Assembly: GCA_004352715.1 (NCBI GenBank)
Contig: SCFE01000035.1
Span: 421,264-485,263 of the forward strand
DNA from: Hofstenia miamia
Lineage: Eukaryota; Xenacoelomorpha; Acoela
Direction: 5' to 3'
Length of the DNA: 64,000 nucleotides
In this document: positions 47,091-58,498 of the stretch, one piece after another
Layout of the letters: every line of letters starts with the position of its first letter
Numbering within the stretch: the stretch's first letter is position 1
The notes under the pieces: model-generated
What the model was told of the DNA's origin: nothing
Databases searched by the model: none
What the model saw: the letters and a program-made list of their open reading frames with translations, nothing else
Position numbers and translations under genes: made by a program

Positions 47091-49479
47091 CATACAAATA
47101 GGGACGTAAAGAATCAAAAAGATTCGAAAGTCTTAACTTTATGAGTTTCCAATTTGCTTAAATACCTTAAATATTAATAACATGTATATTTATTTATGTT
47201 AATTTAGTCAATTACTACTACCCAGCAAAATACGAGTTTCAAGAGTCTTCAATGTGTGCCGAGTGTGTCAACATCAGTGGTTGTGGAACGAATTTTGGTT
47301 AGGGGAAGGAAGAGGTTATATTTATTGCCCAGCACGTGTACTAAATAGGAGAACCTTTACTTTTGAAAATATATAATTTAAGTGGTTTTTCAAAAAAATA
47401 TATTTTAGGAGAGGCAATTGCCCGCCTCCACTTGTGCGGCCAGTCCACATAAACATGAATAGCGACATAACTGTCCTTTGTAGATAACATTGCTGCTATG
47501 CACATTCCCTCCCTAGAGGACAGAAACTTCAGTAAGACCTTAACAAAATAAATGTCCTATACTCGACAAAGAACAGTTTTTGAGAAATAATGTCTTTGTG
47601 TGAAGACACTAGGTACCAACCCGCGATTCACGTTAATCATGATTCTTAATCATTAACATATCCTTTCAGACATGCACATTGTATGGAAGTGCTAAAAAAT
47701 ATTTATTTCGCGGCTTAGCACTGCTAGTCAATTGTTTCTGATGACATTAAGAAATTTTTTCTATTGCAAATATTTTCATTGAAATTGTCTGTGCAAATTT
47801 GTGCACATTGTGACTAAATCGTGTAATTTTTTTTACCAAAGTCATATTATTTTAATGACATATTTGTGTTAAAAAAAATTCTTTAGAGTGTCTTATGAAG
47901 AATAACATTGAAATAATGCAAAAACTTGTTTCTTGTGAAGCTATATTATGATTTGTGAATAACTCAAATTCAACTAGTTTTACCAAAGATATTCAAGGTT
48001 GAATAAAATTCATATCTCAATAAAAATCTAGTTTCTACATGTGTACAATTGTACACATTGTGTCTCAAGGGGATACATTTACAATAGAGATGTAATGTAC
48101 TGATTGTGTTGATTTAAGGAATATTGATAAAAGAAATTTTCCACATTTTAAGATTTATTAAATTCAAATAAACGTGCAAGTAACGATTTCAACAAATTAC
48201 TAAATCAAAATACTTCCTTCCAATGATATTCCAAAAATACTATCAGGTAATTCTCTATCGGTTTTGTCCATTTAAGATTTAGAAAAAAAGTTTAATGAGA
48301 GTATAAATTCTCTTAAAAGAAACAGACTGATCAAATTGCTAAGATTTGCAAAATTATGTAACAAAACCAACATGTGAAATGCATATGTAGTCGTGAGTAT
48401 TCTCAATAAATATATGTTTCATGTTTCTTTGTAAGATGTTTATAAAAGTACCATGTAGATAAACCTTTTCAATACTAAAGGAGGCAGTCGGTCGCAATAA
48501 AACAAGCCCTCAAATTGATTACCGGATCTAAAAGTGACGCTTCCGTAGTTTAGACATCCTGGTATTGGTTTTATACAAAGATACGGATGTTTCTTAAGAT
48601 GGTGACAAGAGATATGCAAATTTGTTTCTATTTTATTACTTTATAAATCATAAACAGAGTTTCAATATTCTACAAAGCAATTGCAATATACACAAATTAA
48701 TAGAAATTCTTCAATCAAAACACTCAATGCATACTTCTGAAAATGCTATTATTCCTAAGATCAATTTAAACATATCTGATCACTCATCCCCTCTGCAAAG
48801 TATCCACACATATTTTGAACAAAAACGTCTAGTTTTATTTTATTTTCACAAACCCTCAAAAACCATCCGTTTTATTAAGCCCGAAAACATTGGCTAAGCT
48901 AACAAATACTTTGCAGAGAAGGGATACTTTTCCACACATATGGAGTGAGAAACAAAAGCGGCTTAATAGGCTGAATGAATTTAATGTGCTGACCACCTGA
49001 AATCCAAAGCGGAAGAATGAGAATAGTCGAACTTGACCACTAAGGCCTCAGAAATTGCGGAGACTCACCCACATGCGGTTTTCATTTTTTTGAGGAGCCT
49101 TCAATTCAAGTGGTTTTACACACAAAGATTTACACGTATTCATTTCGATATTTTCAATCCTCATGAAGATAATATCCGACTATGATTACTTCTAAAGTTT
49201 TTGTTTGGCAAAGATTGTAATCCAACACGATTTTTTGGCAATTACCGACCAAATTTGGTGGACTTGGGACTAGAGACCCAGTTTTGATTTATTGCAAAGA
49301 TTATGATTTCTCTAGCAAAGTCACACAACCCCTAAAGAGCCTAATTCTGTCACAATCAGGCAAGATATCTTTGACCACTGCAGACAAATAGAACAGTCTC
49401 CTCGTGAAGATTAGTCTCAAAGAAAAACATGATAATATCGCATCCAGATATTAACAGCTGTTAAAGGAACTGAGTTGAG
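47091..49479. other. Intergenic, no supported gene
   Basis: A 91-codon frame at 48622-48897 has no signature. The stretch 48900-49470 is less AT-rich and may be the worn upstream part of the LINE-like ORF that follows, but no polymerase motif could be placed. Confidence 0.35.
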
Positions 49480-50090
49480 GACAAGAAAACATTCAAGCAA
49501 TAACGCGCAAAGGTTACTCATTTTGCCGAACTGCTCTTCCAATAAAAGAAGAGGGGTTCTACCTTATCAAAGTAAGCTTAGAGCTAGCATCCGTTTGATG
49601 TATGGTATTGAACTTGCTGATTTGCCCACATTGCACATGCTCCACCGGTGGCTTTCCTACAAGACGTCATAATAAATTGCGTGACATACTATCTGAAGCA
49701 TTATCCGAAGTTTATATCGATGTTAAGTAAGAACCACAACCCTGTCTTCTTCTTTTAACCTCTTTAAGTGATCTATGCTGCACATCTCTATCGTTGGATA
49801 CTGGAGCTATGGCCACCGTACATTCTTTGATGTAAGAGTATTCAAACCGTGTGCAGCCACCAATGCTCGAACAACTACAGCAGAAAATTTTAGGGCATAT
49901 GACACTTAGAAAGCAAGGCTGTACCAACAGGGAGCTCTGGAAATCGAAAACGCTTATTTACACCATTGGTGTTCAATGCATCGGGTACCGCATCGCTTTT
50001 CACTGACAAGCTTCTTAAAGAAATTTGTGGTTTGATCTCTGAGAAAAAGCATGCGACCATTCCATAACCTGCAACTGGGAAAGATGCAAA
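49480..50090 (+). pseudogene. LINE-associated ORF, C-terminal module
   Basis: Pieces in three frames follow a known order: RRGVLPYQSKLRASIRLMYG, LPTLH/CPHCTC, GGFPTRRHNKLRDILSEAL, EVYIDVK-EPQP, then GHRTFFDVRVFKPCA, RxLEIENAYLH and PLVFNASGTASLFTDKLLKE. The C-x-x-C...GGFxxxRHNxxRD followed by FFDxRVFxP and PLVF is a module I know from the 3' part of reverse-transcriptase ORFs in multi-copy invertebrate elements. It has stops and shifts throughout. Confidence 0.5.
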
Positions 50091-50232
50091 TTTGGCTTCT
50101 TGTTACGAAGCATGATCCGCTGCATTCACAGAACTAGACGACACTAAGCAGTTTTAAGGCTTGAAGTTGATCACCACTTAGCTGGAACCAGCCGCTGATT
50201 CAAATGACAAGGACAGTTTTTATTTGAACATA

Positions 50233-50611
50233 AACTATGTTAAGTCTGTTCCATGATGCACAGCTATGACGGAACTTTTAGTTAATCAAAGTTTGCCTGC
50301 TTTTGGTATTGTTCTTTGAATGAAACATGAAACATTCTTGTTGCAACAAATTTGTTTCGAAGTGGAATGGATATTGAAAGATTGGTCATTGTATCAAGCT
50401 ATGATATGCCAGAAGATACAAACTTTGATTACACAGGGTGACACGTTCCGGTCGTTTTGAAACTAAAGGATTGGCAATCACATTCGTTTCTAGTCCTGAA
50501 GAAGATGTGATTTTAAATCAAATTCAAAATCGTTTTAATGTTAGCATTGGGGAATTACCTGATGAATTTAACGTTGCCTCATACATTTCTGTGGAAAACA
50601 AAACCTTTTGA
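50233..50611 (+). pseudogene. UAP56/DDX39B RNA helicase C-terminal pseudogene
   Basis: Remnant of the DEAD-box mRNA-export helicase UAP56 (DDX39B; Hel25E in flies). Three frame-shifted blocks cover the end of the protein: YVKSVP-CTAMTELLVNQSLP (helicase motif IV region), NILVATNLFRSGMDIE followed by VIVSSYDMPED (motif V), and [17 protein letters not shown] (motif VI), closing with [20 protein letters not shown] and a TGA at 50609. Only the last third is present. The tract between motifs IV and V is damaged. Being intronless it is probably a truncated retrocopy, but no poly(A) tail is seen at the end. Confidence 0.88.
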
Positions 50612-50862
50612 TGTTTATAGCTTGGTTTTACAGGCGTGTGTTTTGAAACTCACCTGTTTTGTATGTTCATTATTTGATTTGTCTATTAAGTTTTTTCTCT
50701 TCTTACAATTCATATTTTCACATTTGAAAAGGTTCGGTTTGGCTCGATTTCTAAAAATTGGAACCGCTTGCAGCTCAGAGCCCAACCCAAACGGAACCAT
50801 TAGCCTTGAAACCTACTGTTGATCTTAAATTTGTTCATCATATTGTGTAATTATATAAAGAT

Positions 50863-50863
50863 A

Positions 50864-50894
<31 letters not shown>
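50863..50894. repeat. AAT microsatellite
   Basis: About ten AAT units. They sit exactly at the 3' end of the minus-strand LINE to the right and are probably its tail. Confidence 0.85.
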
Positions 50895-50896
<2 letters not shown>

Positions 50897-51725
50897 CTTT
50901 TATTTAAAAATGGATAAAAATATCAATTTAAACTATAAAAATACTAGATTTTCATTCCACGAAGGAGCAAACGGAAATAGAGAAAGCTCTCCTTCAAAGT
51001 CAGTTTTGATTACTCCAGGGAGCCTTCCACGCAGTCGACTTTCTCCGTAGTGTGAGCGTTGAGGCAGAATATCTCGCAGTACATGATTCTCGGAAGTCAA
51101 TATCTGCTGAAGAAGTCGATTATCACTTTAGTTATAATTTTCTCAATGGGGGTATAACTTAATATAATTTTAAGGCGTAAAGCTTATTTCTTAACTTTAT
51201 CTATGAGCAGCAATAGGAGTTTCGAGGAACCTCCCCAAACTGAACAACAATATGTTAGCGAGGGCCTAACTAATGCATACCATAGTGTTTGTAGCTCATA
51301 TTGGCTAAGTCTAAGATGCTTCAATTTCAGCAATAAATACAATTTACTAGTAGTTTTTTAGCCATGCCATGAATGTACCTTTTCAAAATGTATACCAAGC
51401 AATTTCACTACAGATTGTTGCGTGATATCTTGCAGCTCAGGGACAGAACTTTGACCAAAGTTAATAAGAAGTTCACTCGTCATACTATGATTAAAATGAA
51501 GTGTCTTGGATAAAAAATGAGCCTCAAGAGAATATTGATTACTAAATTGCTCTTGTCTCTAACAACGTACAAGCCAGGTAGAATATGAGTATTATCGTCA
51601 GCAAATGCTGATAATGAGAAGTTAGCTGTGGCTTCTATTTGATAGGTGTTATCAACAGCACAGTTAAAAAAGATAGGACCACTGATGGTTCTTTGAGGAA
51701 CTCCAAGTTGAATATAACGAACTGC
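50863..51725 (-). mobile_element. 5'-truncated LINE, reverse transcriptase and C-terminus
   Basis: Minus strand from the right: RYIQLGVPQRTISGPIFFN (motif B), LSAFADDNTHIL (motif C, about 51594-51605), SELLINFGQS, VVKLLGIHFEKVHSW, LWYALVRPSLTYCCSVWG, and a basic C-terminus with KVDCVEGSLE. It ends in a (TTA)n tail. The order and the LGIHF and YCCSVWG blocks fit a jockey/I-type LINE. Several stops. Confidence 0.75.
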
Positions 51726-52815
51726 AAAAATAATACTGAAAATAAAAATTTTCTTTAAAAATTATCAAAAACACTTAGAATAGAAAATTTAAAAAGAGTA
51801 GTGAATGCTAATTCGAAAATATTAAGTGTCATCAATGGCAGCTAAATCTCAATTAGTATTGTCCAGTATTCAATTCAGTGTGGCATCATAATATTATTGA
51901 TCTAAGATATAGTCTAAATATTACTGTCAGTGAAAAATTTGCTCATTAAACACTGACAGTCTAAGTCTATTAATTCCATTTTAAGGGATCTAGTTTTCTA
52001 GTTGTTATAGATTATTACTCCAGATTTATCATACATAGAAAACTACCGGAAAATAGTGCATTAGCAATCACAATGCACTTAATTGCTTAGATTTACTTTC
52101 TAGTAAACAATGCATAACATTTATTATCATCGGAATAATTGAAAAGCATTTATCATTTGTTATCCAGATCATCAAAGTTTATCTATTTTGCAGGCGCTTG
52201 TTCAGACTAGGGCCCTACGATATACTGAACCGAAAATCGAAATCGCAGTTTTTTAAGAAACCGAAGTGAACCGAAAAGGACTTTTGAAACTGGGCGGCTT
52301 TGGTTTTGAGATTTTCGAAGATCCAAAATAGTCAGTAATTAAGCACGAGTATCTTAAATCTTGTACTTGAATATGTTTGTCACTTTCATAATCTTTATCT
52401 TCTAATCGTTTCCTTATTAGCCAATCAAATTATCACATGTTTCACAATGTATTTATCATTGTAATAGCTATAGACTATATTCACTGCTAACACTAAATAT
52501 AATTTATTTCTAAAGTCCTAAACTTCTAAATGTCCCAAAGTTCTAAATATGAAGTTCTAAATTCTAAACATTTAATTCATATCTAGTTTCTAAATATCTC
52601 TTATTGCCCTTTGTGGTTTATTTGCTTTTTGATTAGAGATTCATTCATTTTAATTCCTGTCTTCATTAAAATGAGATAAACTAAGAACAGCTTAATGAAA
52701 TACTCGAGTATACAGATAAAGAAATAATGAACGCCTTGATAAGTCAACATTATTTTTATTAGGGGTACTTTTCACATGTTAATGATTAACATCTTCGTTA
52801 ACTAATAACTAGACT
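51726..52815. other. Intergenic, nothing firm
   Basis: A short GC-richer block at 52205-52320 repeats words such as GAACCGAAAATCGAAATCG, as seen inside non-autonomous DNA elements. Ends not found. Confidence 0.35.
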
Positions 52816-54864
52816 CAGTGGCGGATTTAAGGGGGGTACTATGGGACTGCAGTCCCCCCCCATGAAGAAGCAAAATGGAGGTTAATTTGTGTAACGTTAG
52901 TAAAACGTTGGAAAATTCCAAATTAGTTACAAATTTTTATTTTCAAATTCCAAATTATTTGCCAAATTTTTCAAATAACTTGCAAGTTTCCCTAAAATTT
53001 ACATAAACTTGTAAAGATTTGGTATTTAAAAAAATTATAAAAGCACTTGAAAGAACTGCTTCCACAGTATACATAAATGTGTGCACAGTTAGTTAATAGA
53101 ATGAATACTGTTTCAATGCAGATGTTAATTATGACACATTTTTGTTGAAGAATGTGGGCACGGGGAGGGCTTGTCTTTCCACTTTTCTCAAAAAAAATTA
53201 CAAAGCACTATCTAACAAATACAGATCCTTTTGTCTTAGGAGAAATTTAAAAATCTTCCTCACTTTTTGTAAAAATAACTGAACAGATATATATTTATGA
53301 GAGATAAGTTAAAATCGTAGAAAAACCATAGATTCCTACATGTGAGCTATTTTAGTCCCCCAGATGTTTGTTGCTGGCCACATCCCTGTTTTTATTTAAG
53401 TCAGCATAATTTGGATACTTCTCAAATACTATATCATACACAATCAAAGTGCTCGATGCAACTTTCTCTTTGTGTGTATTACAAATTCCATAAACTAGAT
53501 CAATTTAAAACTGTTAAGTACATTAATGACATAAGATTTCGGATGTTCTGTACACCCAAGGTATTTCTTAGAGGGCTTGTAGAATCATCAAGATTCAATT
53601 CTTCTACACCTTAACCTCAACGGCAATCAAACATCGTCCAAGCACCATGGCGTGGGTTGCCTTAGTCATCATTGTTGCTAAGATGAGACCGGACAAGTAT
53701 ATGAGCATTCTGAATGAAAAACTCAATTTGTTTGTAAAAAATTACAAATTTTTTAATTCAGATCCTGAAAATTGGTGATCTAAGAGAGGGGACTTCTGAC
53801 GTCCCTCCAAATCTGCTAATTTCTTCTTCAATATGTTAAGTTCCACATTTCACATATTTCAAGGGATGTTCAAAATCTATTCATAATATTATTGATTTTT
53901 ATATGTTTAAAATTTTAAGATTTTGGTAACAAATTTTTAAGAATTTCTAAAATTTTGAATGCTATTTTGCATTAATTGTTCAGATTTTATTGTTACTCAT
54001 TTCATATAAGAATCTAGTAATAGTAGGGAATTATTACCTCCTTGCTTTTAGTGTTTTGTTTTACATGGTAAGAGTTTCAAGCCTAAACCTAGAAAAATTC
54101 AACTTCATTTTTACATAGAACTTTTATAATCAGCTAAGATCATTCAATTCTTAAATTACTGATTTGCTAAGAATCACGTGCTTAAATATTTCTGATAGGA
54201 TATCCCCATTTCTAGACCTCTTTTTCTTTGCTCGAAAAATTTGAAATTGTATATACTAAATGGTACAGAAAAAATAAATTGACCAACCGCCAATGCAAAT
54301 TAAAAGTAATTCAGTCAAATTTACAGTCTATGTATTAATGTCTTCTTCTCTCACCAGATTTCACAAAACAATAATGGTGGTATAATCAATGGAGTCCTGA
54401 AGAAATTGTTCCATTACTGTTCCTGATACCAGACCCACTCAAAAGGTGGCGGTACTGGGGAACAAAAAACATGAGATAGGATTGGTACGAAACTTTTCAA
54501 TTTCAATTGAGACTGGGACCAATTTGATTTAATATTTGCGATTATATTTACCTGCTAAGCTAAAATATATCTGTAGTGTCCATTCAATATTCTGTTTTGT
54601 TAATAATACATAGTTTTAGAAAATTAAATTTTAATATGGGGGTATAAATAGATATATCTATATATAAATATAAATTAAAACGCAATCGTAGAAAGTCTGA
54701 ACTAGAATATCAAGAATTTTCAAATTGTTATCATAAAAGTCATAAAACGTAGAAAAATATATAAAGATTCAAAATTTAATCAAATCTAGAATGAAAAATA
54801 TTATGGAAAAATCTAGTTTAAAAGCTTTAGTACCCCCATCAGAAATTTCTTAATCCGCCTCCTG
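52816..54864 (+). mobile_element. hAT-like non-autonomous element, copy B (2049 bp)
   Basis: Most complete copy of the family. It starts CAGTGGCGGATTTAAGG and ends CTTAATCCGCCTCCTG, inverted ends of the common hAT type, with a C-run just inside (AGTCCCCCCCC). Flanking 8-mers do not agree, so the target duplication has decayed or the ends are off by a few bases. The 90-codon frame at 53342-53614 shares the KTVKYINxIxF and VESSRFN peptides with copy A but no transposase motif. It lacks the TTAA-type insert of copies A and C. Confidence 0.75.
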
Positions 54865-55436
54865 ACTTGAAAATGCAATGTGCGGCAAAGATGCAGTGCT
54901 GTGCTTTATAAATTTAATAGTAGTGTGATTTAACAATTCATTTCACTAAATATCACTATATTTTAGAAATTAGTTAACATTTCATAAAAACGATCCAAAC
55001 TAACTCACTTCTGTCAAAATGTGCTGGTTAATCAGGTATTCGTTTACAGGTCCCCGTCGTAATAAGTTGTCGTGGCCTGGCATGTATGGTTCATAGCACA
55101 CTACTATATATACTTGTATCTTTTAGTTCACAATAAAACATTTTAAATAACTTTGTTATACTTGTTACGCTACTAACAAATTTGCAATTTGCCTCAAGTA
55201 TGCATTGAATTCTTTTACAATGTAAAACTTTATCAGTTAAAAAAAACCTAAATTTTTCAAAAATAAAATAAATAAATATCCCAGCATTTTCAATCTTGGT
55301 TTGGGTCTTTAGTCCTATTATATGTCTTTGATTATTGGTTTTAAGTATAAATCCCATTTTTAAATATGATGGACTAATTCTTTTCAGGTTTTGTGTTATT
55401 TAATTGATTGTATGCCTCGATATTCAATATTAAATA
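54865..55436. other. Intergenic, nothing recognised
   Basis: AT-rich. An 88-codon minus-strand frame at 55091-55357 has no signature. Confidence 0.35.
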
Positions 55437-55600
55437 TAAGATAAGATAAGATATTCTTTATTCAGATAAATATTGACAATTAAAAACTGATAATTTATCT
55501 GAATAGCGTCAAAAATATACAAACATACATACAAATACATACAAAAGCAAAGTATACTATACAATAAATCTAACAGGCTAGGGAGAAATTACTAGGAGAT
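55437..55600 (-). mobile_element. LINE 3' tail with AAGAT repeats
   Basis: Same family as 10590-10735, on the other strand: ATAAGATAAGATAAGATATTC, then AATAGCGTCAAAAA. A short simple repeat at the tail and no coding part. Confidence 0.6.
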
Positions 55601-56039
55601 TTCAAGTACGGGTTGTTGGAATTTGATAAGTAATTACTGTGTATGTTTGTCACTAATTAATGTGCAGCATAAAAATATGTAAATATCAAAGGATCAACGG
55701 CAAATTAGAAATTTCTGATGAGGGAAACTGAAAGTTTCCATTAAACTAAATTAACATTTTATTCATGATTCTTTTCTTTGAGGGTTATAAATACAATTTA
55801 AAACTTATGTATAATCAGGGAATTTTTAAGGCCTTGGTATGATGTACCGGCACTAATACAGAATGACCACGATTGTCTCTAATTAGAATTTTTTGAATTC
55901 TTAATTGTACCATACTTATAATTATTTATTTATATAATTTCTTGATTAGAACCTACTAAATGTGTCCGGACTATATTGTTGCAATATTAAATCAGCAACT
56001 ACCAAGTGCTCTTTCATGATTGAGTTTTAAATTTCAGTT

Positions 56040-56500
56040 TCTGTCTGAGGCACAGATTCAAAAACTATGAGACTTACTTGATTCCACATCGCAAATAAAT
56101 ACTATAATTAAAAAAATGGCTTTTGGTATTGGAAGGATATCCCATGTGTCAGAACAGTTAACCCCAATTGCAATAATTCAAATATTTCATGCTTACGCTA
56201 TGAACCATCTAAGCTATGCTAGTATTTTATATACTAATAACACAGTCTAATGCTAAAAAAGCTTGGAGTTCAACTAAAATGGGCATTAAAGGTTTGTAGT
56301 AAAAACTTTTCTAAAACAAAAGATTATATTTCTAAATCTATTTTTTCTACAAGAATTAATTATTTACAATATTTCTTCAAATTCATTAATAAAATTCCAC
56401 CCTACGACGAGATATCATTTTCGACACACTGTTTACATTATTTAAACTGGCACAAACACCATCATATCGAAAGGAATTTGGCTGTGAGGTGAAAAGGACA
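56040..56500 (+). pseudogene. LINE reverse transcriptase C-terminal fragment
   Basis: Reads IIKKMAFGIGRISHVSEQL, IAIIQIFHAYAMNHLSYAS and ILYTNN, then in a new frame LKKLGVQLKWALKVC, FSKTKDYISKSIF, LQYFFKFINKIPP. This is the helix-rich segment that follows the polymerase core in CR1/jockey ORF2 proteins (xxLSYxxxLY, then the QxRxxR helix). The upstream core is missing. Confidence 0.55.
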
Positions 56501-57528
56501 AAAATTATATTTGGCAAATACACTTGATACTTAGTTTTGTATACTTTTTGTTAATTGTTATAGCGTAGAGTAATTAATGCATTAGCTGTTGTACCTTCAA
56601 CGTAAGGGTTCGCATGACCTCTTTAAAGAAGGATACGGATATCAGAAATGCCAACACGTGAATGTTGGGGAGGGTGAGTGAATTTGCAAAATTGTATCCT
56701 ATTTCCATCTCTTCCAGAGGGAACTCTCGATCAGTCTGAAATGTTAATGGGTTCTTATTTAGGCTCAAGTTCTAATTTTCGATTTTCTTATGAAAATCGT
56801 GCAGTAGCAGAAACAAGAAACATTACTTTTTAATGAAGGAAGCAAAACGCGAGACGGGAAGGGACCAAATTTTCAATTTCAACAGGGACGAATTTTACTC
56901 AATACTTCCTATTATATATAATATTAGCTAATCTAAGATATGTTTGTACTAAACTTTAATAATGCAAACTTTAACACATTCATCTTAGTACACAGGGTTG
57001 CCGTGGATCCGATCCATGGATATCCACTGGATATGGATCAGAAAATATATTTTATGGATATTTATAGATCATTGTAGATCAAAAATATAGAGTAAAAGGA
57101 AATTATTCCTTCTTATGGAAATTTTTTAAGTAATATAACTCAATCATTTTGTTGTACAATCTAAATATTAGAAGTGTTTATTAATCATATTACACAATGA
57201 AAGCTTATTGCGTGTTTGGTATAACAATCAAAACTAAGATGGGAAACGGGTCAATTTTTTACTCGTGACCCGAACCCCCTCCAACAATGATCCGCGAAAT
57301 GCCTGAGCCTTCTAAACCTAACCGTTAATTGCAACCGATCCAGGAATGATTACTTTAAGTGCTTTTTAAATATTTATCCTTCCATTGTGACCACAAATAT
57401 ATATATTGTTTTTCGTAAACCGCAGACACTATATTTAATTCCAGAAAAACGAAGTTAAAATATTTTAAGAATATATAAGTTTTAATATGGAAAGCAAATA
57501 TATAACATGTATTTTTACAACAAAAATT

Positions 57529-58171
57529 GGGTAATATCAGCCACCCTCAGAAAATGTTATTAAGAAATATATTTAGCAATGTTCTTGTAATTTTAATTTA
57601 TAAACACTGTGAGCACGTGAAGTGCAAGTCACTTGTGCCATTATTACCCCTACCACAAGTCCATATGTTGCATCAGGTGCACTGGACCCAATCTTCACCT
57701 TGGTAGCCTTGATAATCAACTCCGCGAATGCCGCATATATCTTCCCTGCTGTTATCACTTTCATTAGGGGAAGAAGATTCATCTTCTGTGTCTTTGTAGG
57801 TCTGCCAACTACGCGAATTATTTCATTTTGATTAACAGCCTATAGATGCCCTTGTAATGTTTCTCTGTTTTGCTGCCTTTCTTTGTGACATTCGACCTTC
57901 TTTTACGACTTTAACAGCTTTATCAATATCGTTATTAGTATATCTTTTCGGCGGCATGACTAACTGAGAGTAATTAAACAATCATTGCGATTTTAATTCA
58001 TGCAATGTATGTACATACCTTTCCTATGATATGTCAGTTCTCCTATCCAATCTGAACAATGCAAGAAACATCGATCAATAGTTCACTGTTCACTTTAGGT
58101 ATAGTAGGTACAGCTCTACATATGTAGGCAGGTATATAATCACCAAGTTTATAAGGTGGCTGATATTACCC
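57529..58171 (-). mobile_element. Internally deleted pogo-type element
   Basis: Perfect 17-bp inverted ends GGGTAATATCAGCCACC (57529-57545) and its complement (58155-58171) enclose the first and last parts of a pogo-type transposase on the minus strand. Nested in the hAT at 56985-60488. An outer ACAAC may extend the ends slightly. The TA target could not be placed with certainty. Confidence 0.75.
57598..57957 (-). pseudogene. Pogo transposase remnant: psq HTH plus PHD-like tail
   Basis: From ATG 57957 it reads MPPKRYTNNDIDKAVKVVKE, GRMSQRKAAKQRNITRASI, a pipsqueak-type helix-turn-helix as in pogo/tigger transposases, to a TAA at 57832-57834. In another frame, GRPTKTQ leads to SSSPNESDNS and EDWVQCT-CNIWTCGR, SDLHFTCSQC and a stop at 57598. 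This is the cysteine-rich PHD-like C-terminus of many invertebrate pogo-type proteins. The whole DDE catalytic region is gone, so the N- and C-ends lie side by side. Confidence 0.75.
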
Positions 58172-58300
58172 GTTGTGACTGATATTTGCCTGTTTTACGG
58201 TATTATAATACGCACAAAAATATTTTAGCACAAAATCAAAAGCAATGCAAAATCAATAAACAATAATTGAAATCCACTAGTCTTTAACAGTTAAAGACGA

Positions 58301-58320
58301 TTTGGGATACTTTTTGTACC
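58301..58320 (+). repeat. GGGATACTTTTTGTACC motif
   Basis: First of three copies of a near-palindrome (others at 58477-58498 and 60115-60136). Confidence 0.6.
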
Positions 58321-58476
58321 TCCAGAGCTCTTAATTCTTGAATAGTTTTAAAGGATTTAAATGAAACTTGCTGAAATTATTGACTTTTCATGAAAAACAG
58401 AAATAACATATTGAAAAGTTTCAACAAAATCTGAGCACAACTACCTGAAATATTGTTGTATACTACGTAAACACTG

Positions 58477-58498
58477 TTTGGGGTACTTTTTGTAACCC
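58477..58498 (+). repeat. GGGGTACTTTTTGTAACCC motif
   Basis: Second copy. It is preceded by ACACTG. Confidence 0.65.

Noticed and set aside
50538-50822. 94-codon open frame
   Set aside because: Begins in an alternate frame of the UAP56 pseudogene and runs into non-coding DNA.
57573-57831. Two overlapping open frames, one per strand
   Set aside because: Both are out-of-frame readings of the pogo C-terminal remnant (EDWVQC...C) on the minus strand.
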